Of a stretch of DNA of 64,000 nucleotides, positions 43,875-52,293 are shown piece after piece. Origin of the DNA: Flavobacterium sp. N3904 (lineage in GTDB: Bacteria > Bacteroidota > Bacteroidia > Flavobacteriales > Flavobacteriaceae); assembly GCF_025947305.1 (NCBI RefSeq), contig NZ_CP110009.1, forward strand, positions 682,001-746,000, in the 5' to 3' direction. A program made the translations under genes and the position numbers. How positions within the stretch are numbered: position 1 is the first letter of the stretch; every line of letters begins with the position of its first letter. The notes under the pieces were generated by a model. The model did no database searches, was not told where the DNA came from, and saw only the letters and a program-made list of their open reading frames with translations.

Positions 43875-46800
43875 ATGAAATTAGCAGAAATATCCATAAA
43901 ACGTCCGTCGTTAATAATTGTATTGTTTACGATTCTAATCCTTGGCGGACTGTTCAGTTATAGTCAATTGGGCTATGAATTGATTCCTAAATTTGAACAA
44001 AACGTAATCACAATTGCTACCGTTTATCCTGGAGCTTCTCCAAGTGAGGTTGAGAATACGGTTACCAAAAAAATTGAGGACGGAATCGCCTCTTTGGAAA
44101 ACATCAAAAAAATTGATTCCAAATCATACGAAAGTTTGTCTGTCGTTACGGTTACATTGACAACACAAGCAAAAGTTGACATTTCGATGAATGACGCACA
44201 GCGAAAAATCAATGCTTTGATAAGTGATTTACCTGATGATGCCAAAACCCCGTCGTTATCTAAATTCTCTTTGAGTGATTTACCAATTATGACTATTGGT
44301 GCCAACGGAAAAATGGACGAAGCGGCTTTTTATGATTTAATTGATAAAAAAATAGCTCCCGTATTATCCCGTGTTACTGGTGTGGCGCAGGTTAACATTA
44401 TTGGTGGTCAAGAAAGAGAGATTCAAGTAAATCTTGACGCCCTAAAAATGCAGGGCTACGGACTTTCGGTTCCTCAAGTACAGCAAGTTATTTTGTCATC
44501 CAACCTGGATTTCCCTACCGGAAACATCCAAACTCGTGATCAAAAAATATTAATTCGTTTGGCGGGTAAATATAAGAGTGTAGACGAATTAAGAAACTTA
44601 GTTGTTTCGTCCAAAAACGGAATTGAAATACGCTTGAATGACATTGCAGATGTTCAAGATGCACAAAAAATTGCCGAGAAAATTTCTCGTGTCGATCAAA
44701 AAAGCGCAATTATTCTTCAGGTAATCAAACAATCCGATGCTAATGCCGTGGCGGTAAGTGAACTATTGCATAAAAGCATCAGTAAATTAGAAAGCGATTA
44801 TAAAGGCAGCGAATTAAAACTGGAAATTGCCAAAGACAGTACCGAATATACATTAGAAGCGGCAGATTCTGTACTACACGATTTATTGATTGCAGTTGTT
44901 TTAGTTGCTTTTGTAATGTTGTTCTTCTTGCACAGTATCCGAAATTCATTGATCGTAATGGTTTCGATTCCTGCTTCGTTAATAGCCACTTTTATCGGAA
45001 TTTATCTTTTGGGATATACATTAAACTTAATGAGTTTATTGGGACTTTCCCTTGTGGTTGGTATCCTGGTCGATGATGCGATTGTGGTATTGGAGAATAT
45101 TTACAGGCATATGGAAATGGGCAAAAGCCGTATTCGTGCTGCTTATGATGGAACAGCAGAAATTGGTGGAACGGTTGTATCGATTACGCTGGTAATTGTG
45201 GTGGTATTTTTACCAATCGCACTAAGTTCCGGATTGGTATCGAATATTATCACGCAGTTTTGTGTAACGGTAATTATTTCAACATTATTCTCATTGTTGG
45301 CTTCGTTTACAATTATTCCATGGTTGTCTTCCCGTTTTGGAAAACTGGAACACATAGAAGGTAAAAACTTATTTGGGAAAACGATTCTTGGATTCGAAAG
45401 TTATTTGACTCGATTTACAAACTGGGTTTCAAACTTATTGAACTGGTGTTTGGATCATTATATTAAAACGATCATTGTAGTTTTGGTGTTGTTTTTCGGA
45501 ACAATATTCAGTTTGTTTGGTGGTGGATTCATCGGAGGAGAGTTTTTTGCCTCTTCAGATAGTGGGGAGTTCTTAGTTCAAATCGAAATGCCGAAAGACG
45601 CTTCATTGGAACAAACCAACTTTATGACCCAAAAGGCAGAAGCGTTTTTGAAAAGCCAAGAATATGTTCATAGCCAGATTACAACTGTAGGACAAACCAG
45701 TGAAGGTATGGGTGCTGCGCAAGCGACCGCATACAAGGCAGAGATTGACGTAAAAATGATTGACCAAGCAGAACGTACCGATGATGCTTCGGTATATGCT
45801 GCAAAAATCAAACGTAAATTGGAAAAAGTATTGGTTGGTGCCAAAGTAAAAACAGTTCCGGTTGGTATTTTAGGAACGGCTCAAAATGCTACTTTAGGAT
45901 TAATTGTAACTGGTCCTAGTGTGGAAAGTGCTATGAAATTTGCCAAATTAGCCGAAGCTGAATTGCGAACTATACCTGGAACAACCGAAATTAAATTAAC
46001 TGTTGAAGATGGAAATCCAGAAATCGACGTACATGTCGATCGTGATAAAATGGCCGCTTTGGGACTAACATTACAAACAGTGGGGCTGACCATGCAAACG
46101 GCCTATAGCGGTAACACAGATGGAAAGTTTAGAGCCGGTGAATACGAGTATGACATCAACATCAAATACAATGCTTTTGATCGAAAAAACATTACTGATG
46201 TAAGTAACCTAATTTTCATCAACAATGCCGGTCAACAAATCAAATTGTCACAGTTTGCTGCTATTACTGAAGGTTCAGGGCCTAGCCAATTGGAACGTCG
46301 TGACAAATCGGCTTCGGTAACCGTTCAAGGACAAAACGTAGGTGTTGCCTCTGGAACAATTGTTAACCAATGGAAAGTAAAACTGGAGAAATTGAAAAAA
46401 CCGGTTGGTGTAGATTACATTTGGGGTGGTGACCAAGAAAATCAAAGCGAAGGTTTTGGTACTTTGGGAATAGCTTTATTGGCCGCTATTATCTTGGTTT
46501 ACCTTGTAATGGTTGGTTTGTATGACAGTTTTATGCACCCGTTTGTGGTATTGTTTGCTATTCCGCTTTCGTTTATCGGAGCGTTGCTAGCCTTGGCTTT
46601 AACCAATAATACTTTGAATATATTTACCATTTTGGGTATCATTATGTTAATTGGTCTGGTGTGTAAAAATGCGATTATGCTTGTGGATTACACCAACCAG
46701 CGAAGAGCCGCTGGCGAAAGCATTCGTAATGCATTGATTCAGGCGAATCACGCACGTTTGCGTCCGATCTTGATGACGACAATTGCGATGGTTTTCGGTA

Positions 46801-47051
46801 TGTTCCCAATTGCATTGGCTTCTGGAGCTGGTGCCGAATGGAAAAACGGTTTGGCTTGGGTAATTATTGGTGGATTGATTTCATCATTATTCTTGACTCT
46901 GGTTGTGGTTCCGGTAATTTATCAAATCATGGAGAAAATCAAAGCCAAATTATCTAAAGGTGAAGTAATCGATTATGAAGCCGAAATGGTTGCCGATTAT
47001 GACCACAAAGAATTAAGCGAAGACGGTTTCAATCCGAAACATACAGTTTAA
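43875..47051 (+). CDS. RND-family inner-membrane efflux pump (operon 1)
   Basis: The 1058-residue AcrB-like permease has twelve predicted membrane helices in two halves. Helix 1 (LIIVLFTILILGGLFSY) is followed by the porter domain with VYPGASPSEVENTVTKKIE. Helix 4 carries the proton-relay segment VGILVDDAIVVLENIYRHME with the two conserved Asp, and the second half has IIMLIGLVCKNAIMLVDYTNQ with the conserved Lys. It would export hydrophobic compounds through the adaptor and TolC of the same operon. Substrate is unknown. A strong terminator follows. Confidence 0.94.
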   Translation: MKLAEISIKRPSLIIVLFTILILGGLFSYSQLGYELIPKFEQNVITIATVYPGASPSEVENTVTKKIEDGIASLENIKKIDSKSYESLSVVTVTLTTQAKVDISMNDAQRKINALISDLPDDAKTPSLSKFSLSDLPIMTIGANGKMDEAAFYDLIDKKIAPVLSRVTGVAQVNIIGGQEREIQVNLDALKMQGYGLSVPQVQQVILSSNLDFPTGNIQTRDQKILIRLAGKYKSVDELRNLVVSSKNGIEIRLNDIADVQDAQKIAEKISRVDQKSAIILQVIKQSDANAVAVSELLHKSISKLESDYKGSELKLEIAKDSTEYTLEAADSVLHDLLIAVVLVAFVMLFFLHSIRNSLIVMVSIPASLIATFIGIYLLGYTLNLMSLLGLSLVVGILVDDAIVVLENIYRHMEMGKSRIRAAYDGTAEIGGTVVSITLVIVVVFLPIALSSGLVSNIITQFCVTVIISTLFSLLASFTIIPWLSSRFGKLEHIEGKNLFGKTILGFESYLTRFTNWVSNLLNWCLDHYIKTIIVVLVLFFGTIFSLFGGGFIGGEFFASSDSGEFLVQIEMPKDASLEQTNFMTQKAEAFLKSQEYVHSQITTVGQTSEGMGAAQATAYKAEIDVKMIDQAERTDDASVYAAKIKRKLEKVLVGAKVKTVPVGILGTAQNATLGLIVTGPSVESAMKFAKLAEAELRTIPGTTEIKLTVEDGNPEIDVHVDRDKMAALGLTLQTVGLTMQTAYSGNTDGKFRAGEYEYDINIKYNAFDRKNITDVSNLIFINNAGQQIKLSQFAAITEGSGPSQLERRDKSASVTVQGQNVGVASGTIVNQWKVKLEKLKKPVGVDYIWGGDQENQSEGFGTLGIALLAAIILVYLVMVGLYDSFMHPFVVLFAIPLSFIGALLALALTNNTLNIFTILGIIMLIGLVCKNAIMLVDYTNQRRAAGESIRNALIQANHARLRPILMTTIAMVFGMFPIALASGAGAEWKNGLAWVIIGGLISSLFLTLVVVPVIYQIMEKIKAKLSKGEVIDYEAEMVADYDHKELSEDGFNPKHTV

Positions 47052-47071
47052 AATAGGTTGCTTACTAATTC

Positions 47072-47108
47072 AAAAAAGGGCTTTCAAGATATTTGAAAGC
47101 CCTTTTTT
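47072..47108 (+). terminator. Terminator of efflux operon 1
   Basis: AAAAAAGGGCTTTCAA (47072-47087) pairs perfectly with TTGAAAGCCCTTTTTT (47093-47108) around a GATAT loop and is followed by more T. Confidence 0.92.
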
Positions 47109-47233
47109 TATTGGGTGTTTGTATTATCTCAAATAAGAGAGTTATTGTTCCTTCTATTGAAAATCTTTGTGTTCACGAGTTGGACGCTAGCGGATGACTG
47201 TAACTTAAAGCGAGTTGTTATTGCTTATATTGG

Positions 47234-47662
47234 CTATAATTTAATTATCCTATTTGTATTATTAGAATCAATAACAACTTTCCAGTCGTTCTTTTCCATG
47301 TAGTCTTTTGATACATATATTATTTTTTTTATATCATAGTTATCCTTTGGTTTTTCGATACGCTTTTTGAGAATAGCTTCCTTATCATAAACTAAAAACA
47401 TTAAAGTGTCATTTTCAAAGCTGAGTTCCCAATTTCCATTTGTAATAAATCTTTTAAAATTATTAGCGGGGATTTGGTTTTGATGGAAATAAGAATCATC
47501 AACATCTTTTTTATTTTCCATATAAATTGATATATCAGAGGTCCAGTAATAATTACAAACAATTAAAGTTTTATTTGTTTTATTTACAACCGTCAATCTG
47601 TCATCCCAGACGTCACAGCTGAAAAAGAGAAAAGAGAATAGTATAATTATATATTTTTTCAT
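47234..47662 (-). CDS. Orphan lipoprotein, 142 residues
   Basis: The N-terminus MKKYIIILFSFLFFSC is a lipoprotein signal with lipobox FFSC (Cys16). The rest is beta-rich (DDRLTVVNKTNKTLIVCNYYW, NWELSFENDTLMFLVYDKE) and ends with DWKVVIDSNNTNRIIKL. I do not recognise the family. It is convergent with efflux operon 1 and lies 9 bp after another orphan gene on the same strand. The three small genes at 47234-48592 form an accessory cluster between the two efflux operons. Confidence 0.72.
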   Translation of the reverse strand: MKKYIIILFSFLFFSCDVWDDRLTVVNKTNKTLIVCNYYWTSDISIYMENKKDVDDSYFHQNQIPANNFKRFITNGNWELSFENDTLMFLVYDKEAILKKRIEKPKDNYDIKKIIYVSKDYMEKNDWKVVIDSNNTNRIIKL

Positions 47663-47671
47663 TGAGATTCC

Positions 47672-48031
47672 TTAATTAACTTTAATGAATTTTCCACTAC
47701 CAATAGCGACGTCCATGTAATTAGTTGGTGTTGCGATTTTACTGTGAATATAAAATTTTATTGTGTCTTTTTTTACTTCTTCGTTGCGTATTGAGAAAAA
47801 GACATCGGAATTAATCTTTAGATAAACAGTATTCGGAGTATATTCAATTTTGTCAGTATAAGGGAGTAGATTAAAATGTTTTAGAGTAAATTTATTATCC
47901 TTAAAATCAATATACCCATCTTTATACATTCCCGTTTCAAAGTCAACATAATATCTTCCGCTTAATGTTAAACTTTGAGTATTCAAAACCGACAGAAAAA
48001 AAAGAAAAGGTGTTAAATATAGATATTTCAT
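47672..48031 (-). CDS. Orphan secreted protein, 119 residues
   Basis: I choose the start at 48031 because it opens on a signal peptide (MKYLYLTPFLFFLSVLNTQS); residues in frame upstream look noncoding. The mature part is beta-rich: LSGRYYVDFETGMYKDGYIDFKDNKFTLKHF, then a segment ending VAIGSGKFIKVN. I see no enzyme motif and do not recognise it. It precedes the orphan lipoprotein gene by 9 bp, so both are probably made from one transcript. Confidence 0.68.
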   Translation of the reverse strand: MKYLYLTPFLFFLSVLNTQSLTLSGRYYVDFETGMYKDGYIDFKDNKFTLKHFNLLPYTDKIEYTPNTVYLKINSDVFFSIRNEEVKKDTIKFYIHSKIATPTNYMDVAIGSGKFIKVN

Positions 48032-48142
48032 ATGCATCTTTTTACTAAATATTCCCAAACACAAAACTATTTTCCTATTAAGCCAATTGCCTAAATCCAT
48101 AGTCGTAACTGTTATAATCAGTTTTATTAATTTCCAAAGCTT

Positions 48143-48592
48143 CTATTCCCAAAACTTCCACCAACTTTTTTGCTTTTTGTAGTTTTTTAAGTTAATTGTT
48201 ACACTTCCAGTTTCATCAATTTCCCAAATAGATGTTGAGTCTATATTAATTGAATTTAAATTTAAGAATGTATCTATCTCTTCTGATATATTTTTATCTA
48301 CTTCACCATTTAATTTTCCGAATCTTGGTAACGCAATAATTGATTTATCTTTATTTTCAATTCTTTTAATTCTGTTTATCAAAAGAATTAAAATACTTTC
48401 AGGATAATTTGAAGTTACATCTCTAGCAATTTCAAGATTTTCATCAAATAGAAAATAGTCACTTACTAGAATCGAGAAAAATTCATAATCTCTCTTGTCA
48501 AAATAAAAAATCTCAGAAATTTTTTCGGCTGGTTGGGTAAACCCAATTTCAAGCCAATTCTCTATAATCTCTCGTTTAGTTTGTTCGCTCAT
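48143..48592 (-). CDS. Orphan soluble protein, 149 residues
   Basis: I choose the start at 48592 (MSEQTKREIIENWLEIGFTQPAEK); eleven further in-frame residues upstream look noncoding. The protein is acidic with a helical first half (IFYFDKRDYEFFSILVSDYFLFDENLEIARDV), a beta-strand-like second half (TSIWEIDETGSVTINLKNY) and a tryptophan-rich tail (WWKFWE). No signal peptide. The family is not recognised. It lies 111 bp upstream of the secreted orphan on the same strand. Confidence 0.68.
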   Translation of the reverse strand: MSEQTKREIIENWLEIGFTQPAEKISEIFYFDKRDYEFFSILVSDYFLFDENLEIARDVTSNYPESILILLINRIKRIENKDKSIIALPRFGKLNGEVDKNISEEIDTFLNLNSINIDSTSIWEIDETGSVTINLKNYKKQKSWWKFWE

Positions 48593-48904
48593 AAATTGGT
48601 TATAACTTTTATATAGACAAAACAAAACTTCGTATAGTCATTTGCAGTCGCCAAGGTTTTATTTCGTTTTATGTTTTCCCAAATATAGAAAATAATAGTC
48701 ACAAACTTACAAAGCATAAATTTTATTCAAATGAAATCCTTTCTGTATCCAACTAATTTCACGCTTGAACTGCCCTTCTAACAGATACATTACAGTAATT
48801 TTATCTACTATTATTTGTGCGTTCAAAAAAAAAATAAAAAAAACTGCATTTCTGTAAAATATTTATCGCTTTCATTTGTCTACATAAATAGGAGGCCCCT
48901 AAAA
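48593..48904. other. 312-bp AT-rich gap between divergent genes
   Basis: No gene is seen. It must hold the promoters of the orphan gene on the minus strand and of the sigma-factor operon on the plus strand; I cannot point to convincing boxes. Confidence 0.4.
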
Positions 48905-48925
48905 ATGAATTTAAAAAACAAATAA
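48905..48925 (+). CDS. Possible 6-codon leader peptide (MNLKNK) with strong RBS
   Basis: AGGAGG at 48890-48895 stands 9 bp before an ATG that opens a 6-codon frame ending in TAA at 48923-48925. The next gene starts 10 bp later. Strong Shine-Dalgarno sequences are unusual in Bacteroidota, which makes this worth noting, but it may be chance. Confidence 0.25.
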   Translation: MNLKNK

Positions 48926-48935
48926 AAATTATAAC

Positions 48936-49331
48936 ATGAAAAGAAAAGGTTTTAAAATAGCAGGAATGATAATACTTGGCATTGCAGCAGGTGCAGGATT
49001 TACTTTGGCAGTAATGCTATTGTGGAATTCACTAATACCAAGTATATTCGGATTGGGAATTATCAGTTTTTGGCAAGCACTGGGATTGCTTGTACTTTCC
49101 CGTCTTTTGTTTGGTGGTTTCGGACATGATGGTGGTCGCAGATTTGGCGGTATGCGCCATAACAATGGAATCCGTGAAAAATGGATGAGCATGACGCCCG
49201 AACAGCAAAAAGAATTTGTAGACAAACGCAAAGAACACATGTGTGGCGGAAGATTTGGCCGCAGACGTTTCTTTGGTGGCAGGGATTTTGATTTTGAAAC
49301 AACCGATTCGGACAAAAAAGATAATGAGTAA
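48936..49331 (+). CDS. Small membrane protein coupled to a sigma factor
   Basis: The 131-residue protein has two predicted membrane helices (about 8-32, IAGMIILGIAAGAGFTLAVM, and 39-60, LGIISFWQALGLLVLSRLLF). A glycine/arginine-rich stretch and a helix REKWMSMTPEQQKEFVDKRKEHM follow, the last resembling the LTPEQ motif of CpxP/CnrX-type sensors. The tail is acidic. Its last codons overlap the start of an ECF sigma gene by 8 bp. It may act as the sigma factor's membrane-bound control protein; this is inferred from the coupling. Confidence 0.72.
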   Translation: MKRKGFKIAGMIILGIAAGAGFTLAVMLLWNSLIPSIFGLGIISFWQALGLLVLSRLLFGGFGHDGGRRFGGMRHNNGIREKWMSMTPEQQKEFVDKRKEHMCGGRFGRRRFFGGRDFDFETTDSDKKDNE

Positions 49332-49881
49332 TAAAAAACAGCAGGATGTCGGATCTCTGGTAACAGCTTATAAGCCTCGATTGAAAGCGTTTATCAATAA
49401 ACGCGTTTCAAACAAGGAAGATGCGGAAGACATTTTGCAGGACGTTTTTTACCAACTGGCCAAAGTTGATACTGCGATGAACCCGATTGAACAAGTGGCT
49501 GCTTGGCTCTATCGGGTAACCCGTAACATGATAATCAATAAACAAATTAAGAAACATGAAGAAGAATTACCATCTTACCAAAACGACGACGATGTACTGA
49601 AAGATATTTCCGAAATGCTATTCAGCGAACACACAGCACCATCTCCCGAAACGGAGTATCTGCGGTCTTTAATGTGGGTTGAACTGGAAAATGCATTATC
49701 AGAATTACCCCAGGAACAAAGGGAAGTATTTGAAAAGAATGAATTGGATGGTATGTCATTCAAAGAAATATCCAAAGAAACTGGTGTCTCAGTCAATACA
49801 TTGCTTTCGCGAAAGCATTATGCTATTTTGCATTTACGGAAACGATTATCTGAGTTGTATGAAGAAATTATTTATACCTGA
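49324..49881 (+). CDS. ECF-type RNA polymerase sigma factor (second)
   Basis: With the start at 49324 (MSNKKQQDVGSLVTAYKPRL) the protein has 185 residues, the usual ECF length. Region 2 reads LKAFINKRVSNKEDAEDILQDVFYQLAKV and AAWLYRVTRNMIINKQ. Region 4 reads LSELPQEQREVFEKNELDGMSFKEISKETGVSVNTLLSRKHYAILHLRKRL. Upstream in-frame codons overlap the small membrane protein and are not used. The overlapping upstream gene is the likely regulator. No target promoter is recognised. Confidence 0.92.
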   Translation: MSNKKQQDVGSLVTAYKPRLKAFINKRVSNKEDAEDILQDVFYQLAKVDTAMNPIEQVAAWLYRVTRNMIINKQIKKHEEELPSYQNDDDVLKDISEMLFSEHTAPSPETEYLRSLMWVELENALSELPQEQREVFEKNELDGMSFKEISKETGVSVNTLLSRKHYAILHLRKRLSELYEEIIYT

Positions 49882-50033
49882 TTTTTTCAGCTACTTCCAA
49901 TAGCATTTGCGTAAAACTGTCTCGATCCGCCACAATCATGGGACATTTATTAAAACCTGCAGATTGACAATTCGAGATGGATTTAATGCAGCAATCTATT
50001 GTTCTTAAATCTTGCGAGGTTTTTTGCAGATAT
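49868..50033 (-). pseudogene. Possible 3' remnant of a minus-strand gene
   Basis: A frame of about 55 codons without a standard start runs to a stop at 49868-49870, overlapping the end of the sigma gene. The peptide includes SQDLRTIDCCIKSISNCQ and AGFNKCPMIVADRDSFTQML, then EVAEKI. The varied residue composition and Cys spacing look coding. I do not recognise the family. It may be the decayed end of a lost gene. Confidence 0.35.
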
Positions 50034-50165
50034 AATCAATACTCAAAAGATTTCTAAAAAAGTTTGCACAATTATTACACAAAATAAATCAGCCTATATT
50101 TTATTCATCAGAACTCAAACCAAAAAACTAATAACCAATTTTTTAGCACAGTAAATAAAACATGC

Positions 50166-50204
50166 GGAAACTTATTCTGTTTTTAAAGTTTCCTGTTATA
50201 TTTG
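50166..50204 (+). promoter_or_regulatory. Operator-like dyad and promoter of efflux operon 2
   Basis: GGAAACTTA (50166-50174), 10 bp, AAAGTTTCC (50185-50193), then TATATTTG (50197-50204) as a -7 box. Arms, spacer and distance to the -7 box match efflux operon 1 to within a base. Confidence 0.7.
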
Positions 50205-50265
50205 CACTACAAATTTTTTATTAAAAATTGAATTATTAGAATATAGGCATCATCAAAAGCAACAA

Positions 50266-50305
50266 AAAAACGATTTTGAAATTACACGTTTCCTCATTAT
50301 ATTTA
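50266..50305 (+). promoter_or_regulatory. Second, degenerate operator/promoter of efflux operon 2
   Basis: The right half-site GTTTCC (50288-50293) is followed by TCATTATATTTAC, matching 16 of 19 positions of GTTTCCTTATTACATTTGC from operon 1. The left arm at 50266-50274 is degenerate (AAAAACGAT). It lies about 40 bp before the tetR start. Confidence 0.5.
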
Positions 50306-50342
50306 CATCAATATATTAATTAACAATAAGTTACAGTTATAA

Positions 50343-50939
50343 ATGAAAGACAAAATTATATCCAAGGCTAGCGATTTATTTTTAAAACTAGGTTTTAAAA
50401 GCGTTACTATGGATGATATTGCCGGCGAAATGTGTATTTCAAAAAAGACGATTTACAAATATTTTTGCAATAAAGAAGTGCTCATCGAAGAAAGCACAGA
50501 AATGGTTCATAAAGAAGTACACGGAATAATTGACACAATCGTTGCCAAAAATTATAACGCCATTGAAGAGAATTTTGAGATTCGAAAAATGTTTAAGGAA
50601 ATGTTTCAAGCAACAGACACTTCCCCGTTATACCAGTTAAAAAAACATTATCCAGAAATCTATCAAAAGGTAATGTCAAGAGAAATTGACGAATGTAATT
50701 TATGTTTCAAACAAAATATAGAGAAAGGTATCGCACAGGAATTGTATCGAAAAGATCTTTCAGTAGATGTCTATGTAAAGTTTTATTACAGTTTAATTTT
50801 CGGTATCAAAGAAAATACAATTTCTGAAAAAGAATCAACAAAACTAGAATTAGAAGCACTAGAATACCACACAAGAGCTATGGCTACACCAAAAGGAATA
50901 GTCGAACTTGAAAAACAAATACTAAACGCTACACTATAA
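50343..50939 (+). CDS. TetR/AcrR-family transcriptional regulator (operon 2)
   Basis: The 198-residue protein is a paralogue of the regulator at 40760: the N-terminus MKDKIISKASDLFLKLGFKS and the HTH SVTMDDIAGEMCISKKTIYKYFCNKE differ at few positions, and the C-terminal ALEYHTRAMATPKGIVELEKQ is shared. The near-identical HTH predicts that both recognise the same operator, and both operons carry the same dyad. Cross-regulation is therefore likely. The stop codon shares one base with the TolC start (TAATG). Confidence 0.92.
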   Translation: MKDKIISKASDLFLKLGFKSVTMDDIAGEMCISKKTIYKYFCNKEVLIEESTEMVHKEVHGIIDTIVAKNYNAIEENFEIRKMFKEMFQATDTSPLYQLKKHYPEIYQKVMSREIDECNLCFKQNIEKGIAQELYRKDLSVDVYVKFYYSLIFGIKENTISEKESTKLELEALEYHTRAMATPKGIVELEKQILNATL

Positions 50940-52267
50940 TGAAGAAAATATTCAGTATGCCCTTTTTGCTTTTTGCTTTGATTGTCAATGCTCAAGCGCC
51001 AAAACAGAATTATTCGTTTACACTTCAGCAAGCCATTGCATTTGCATTGGAAAATAATTATTCATCGATTAATTCTACTCGAGATATTGAAGCTGCCAAA
51101 CAAAAAAAATGGGAAACAACCGCAGCAGGTTTGCCACAAATCAATGCAGGTGTTGACTATAATAATTATTTAAAACAACCAGTAACTCTTGCCGATTTTG
51201 ACAATAATGGGGTAAATGAGGAATTTATTTTTGGAACAAAACAAAACATATTAGCATCGGCAACCTTGAGTCAATTGATTTTTGATGGTTCCTATATTGT
51301 GGCTTTGCATGCTACAAAAACCTATATGAACTATTACGAAAACAACAAACAAAAAACCGATAATGATGTAAAAGAAATGGTCATCAATTCGTACGGAAAT
51401 GTTTTGCTTGCCGAAGAAAGTATTGAGATACTCTTAAAAAATAAATCGGCACTCGAAAAAACATTGTTTGACACCAAAGAAACATTCAAAAACGGATTGA
51501 TAGAAGAGGAAAATGTAGAACAACTTGAAATCACTCTTGCAACCATAAACAGTAGTTTGAGTTACAATACTAGGCTAAAGGACATTGCCTACAAAATGCT
51601 TAAAATAAATTTGGGGATCGAAATCAATGACAATCTTAGTCTTACTGACAAATTAGACAATCTTACAAAAGAAAATTTAGATTATTCTTTATCCCAAAAC
51701 GAATTTAACATCCAAAACAACATCGATTACAAAATTGGGTTAGACTTTCAGGAACAAAGAAGACTTGAAGTGCAATTAGAAAAAAGTAAAGCATTACCCA
51801 CTCTGGGGGCATTTGTAAACTACGGATTATCTGCAAACAATAATACGTTCAGTTTTTTCAATTCAGGTCAAAAATGGTATGATTCGTCACTTTTGGGTGT
51901 CAGTTTGAATGTTCCAATCTTCAGTAGTTTGGCCCGAAGTTCCAGAACACAGCAAGCCAACATTGCTTATGACAAAGCCAAAACAGACCTGATTGCTGCC
52001 GAACAAAAAATAAAATTGGCGTACGAAAGTGCAAAAAATCAATACGAATACAGTGTTGAACAATACACAACGTCAAAAAACAACTTAAAACTGGCCGAAA
52101 GAATCGAACAAAAGCAACAAGTGAAATTTACCGAAGGGCTTTCAACCAGTTTTGACTTCAATGATGCCCAAAGACAATTGTATACCGCACAACAGAATTA
52201 TTTACAATCGATGGTCAATGTCATTTCGACTAAGGCAGCTCTGGAAAAAATCATAAATAACAAATAA
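50939..52267 (+). CDS. TolC-family outer membrane efflux channel (operon 2)
   Basis: The 442-residue protein has a signal peptide (about 1-18, ending IVNAQ) and the TolC helical repeats (FTLQQAIAFALENNYSSINSTRDIEAAKQKKWETTAAGLPQI near the start; VKFTEGLSTSFDFNDAQRQLYTAQQNYLQSMVNVI near the end). It is the outer membrane duct for the RND pump of the same operon. Gene order and family match operon 1, though sequence similarity between the two channels is lower than between their TetR proteins. Confidence 0.92.
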   Translation: MKKIFSMPFLLFALIVNAQAPKQNYSFTLQQAIAFALENNYSSINSTRDIEAAKQKKWETTAAGLPQINAGVDYNNYLKQPVTLADFDNNGVNEEFIFGTKQNILASATLSQLIFDGSYIVALHATKTYMNYYENNKQKTDNDVKEMVINSYGNVLLAEESIEILLKNKSALEKTLFDTKETFKNGLIEEENVEQLEITLATINSSLSYNTRLKDIAYKMLKINLGIEINDNLSLTDKLDNLTKENLDYSLSQNEFNIQNNIDYKIGLDFQEQRRLEVQLEKSKALPTLGAFVNYGLSANNNTFSFFNSGQKWYDSSLLGVSLNVPIFSSLARSSRTQQANIAYDKAKTDLIAAEQKIKLAYESAKNQYEYSVEQYTTSKNNLKLAERIEQKQQVKFTEGLSTSFDFNDAQRQLYTAQQNYLQSMVNVISTKAALEKIINNK

Positions 52268-52293
52268 AAAAACCAATATATAAAACCAATAAA

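Noticed and set aside
47115..47233. Integron attC-like site near GAGTTGGACGC
   Set aside because: No integrase and no convincing paired R-boxes; similarity is limited to a few bases.
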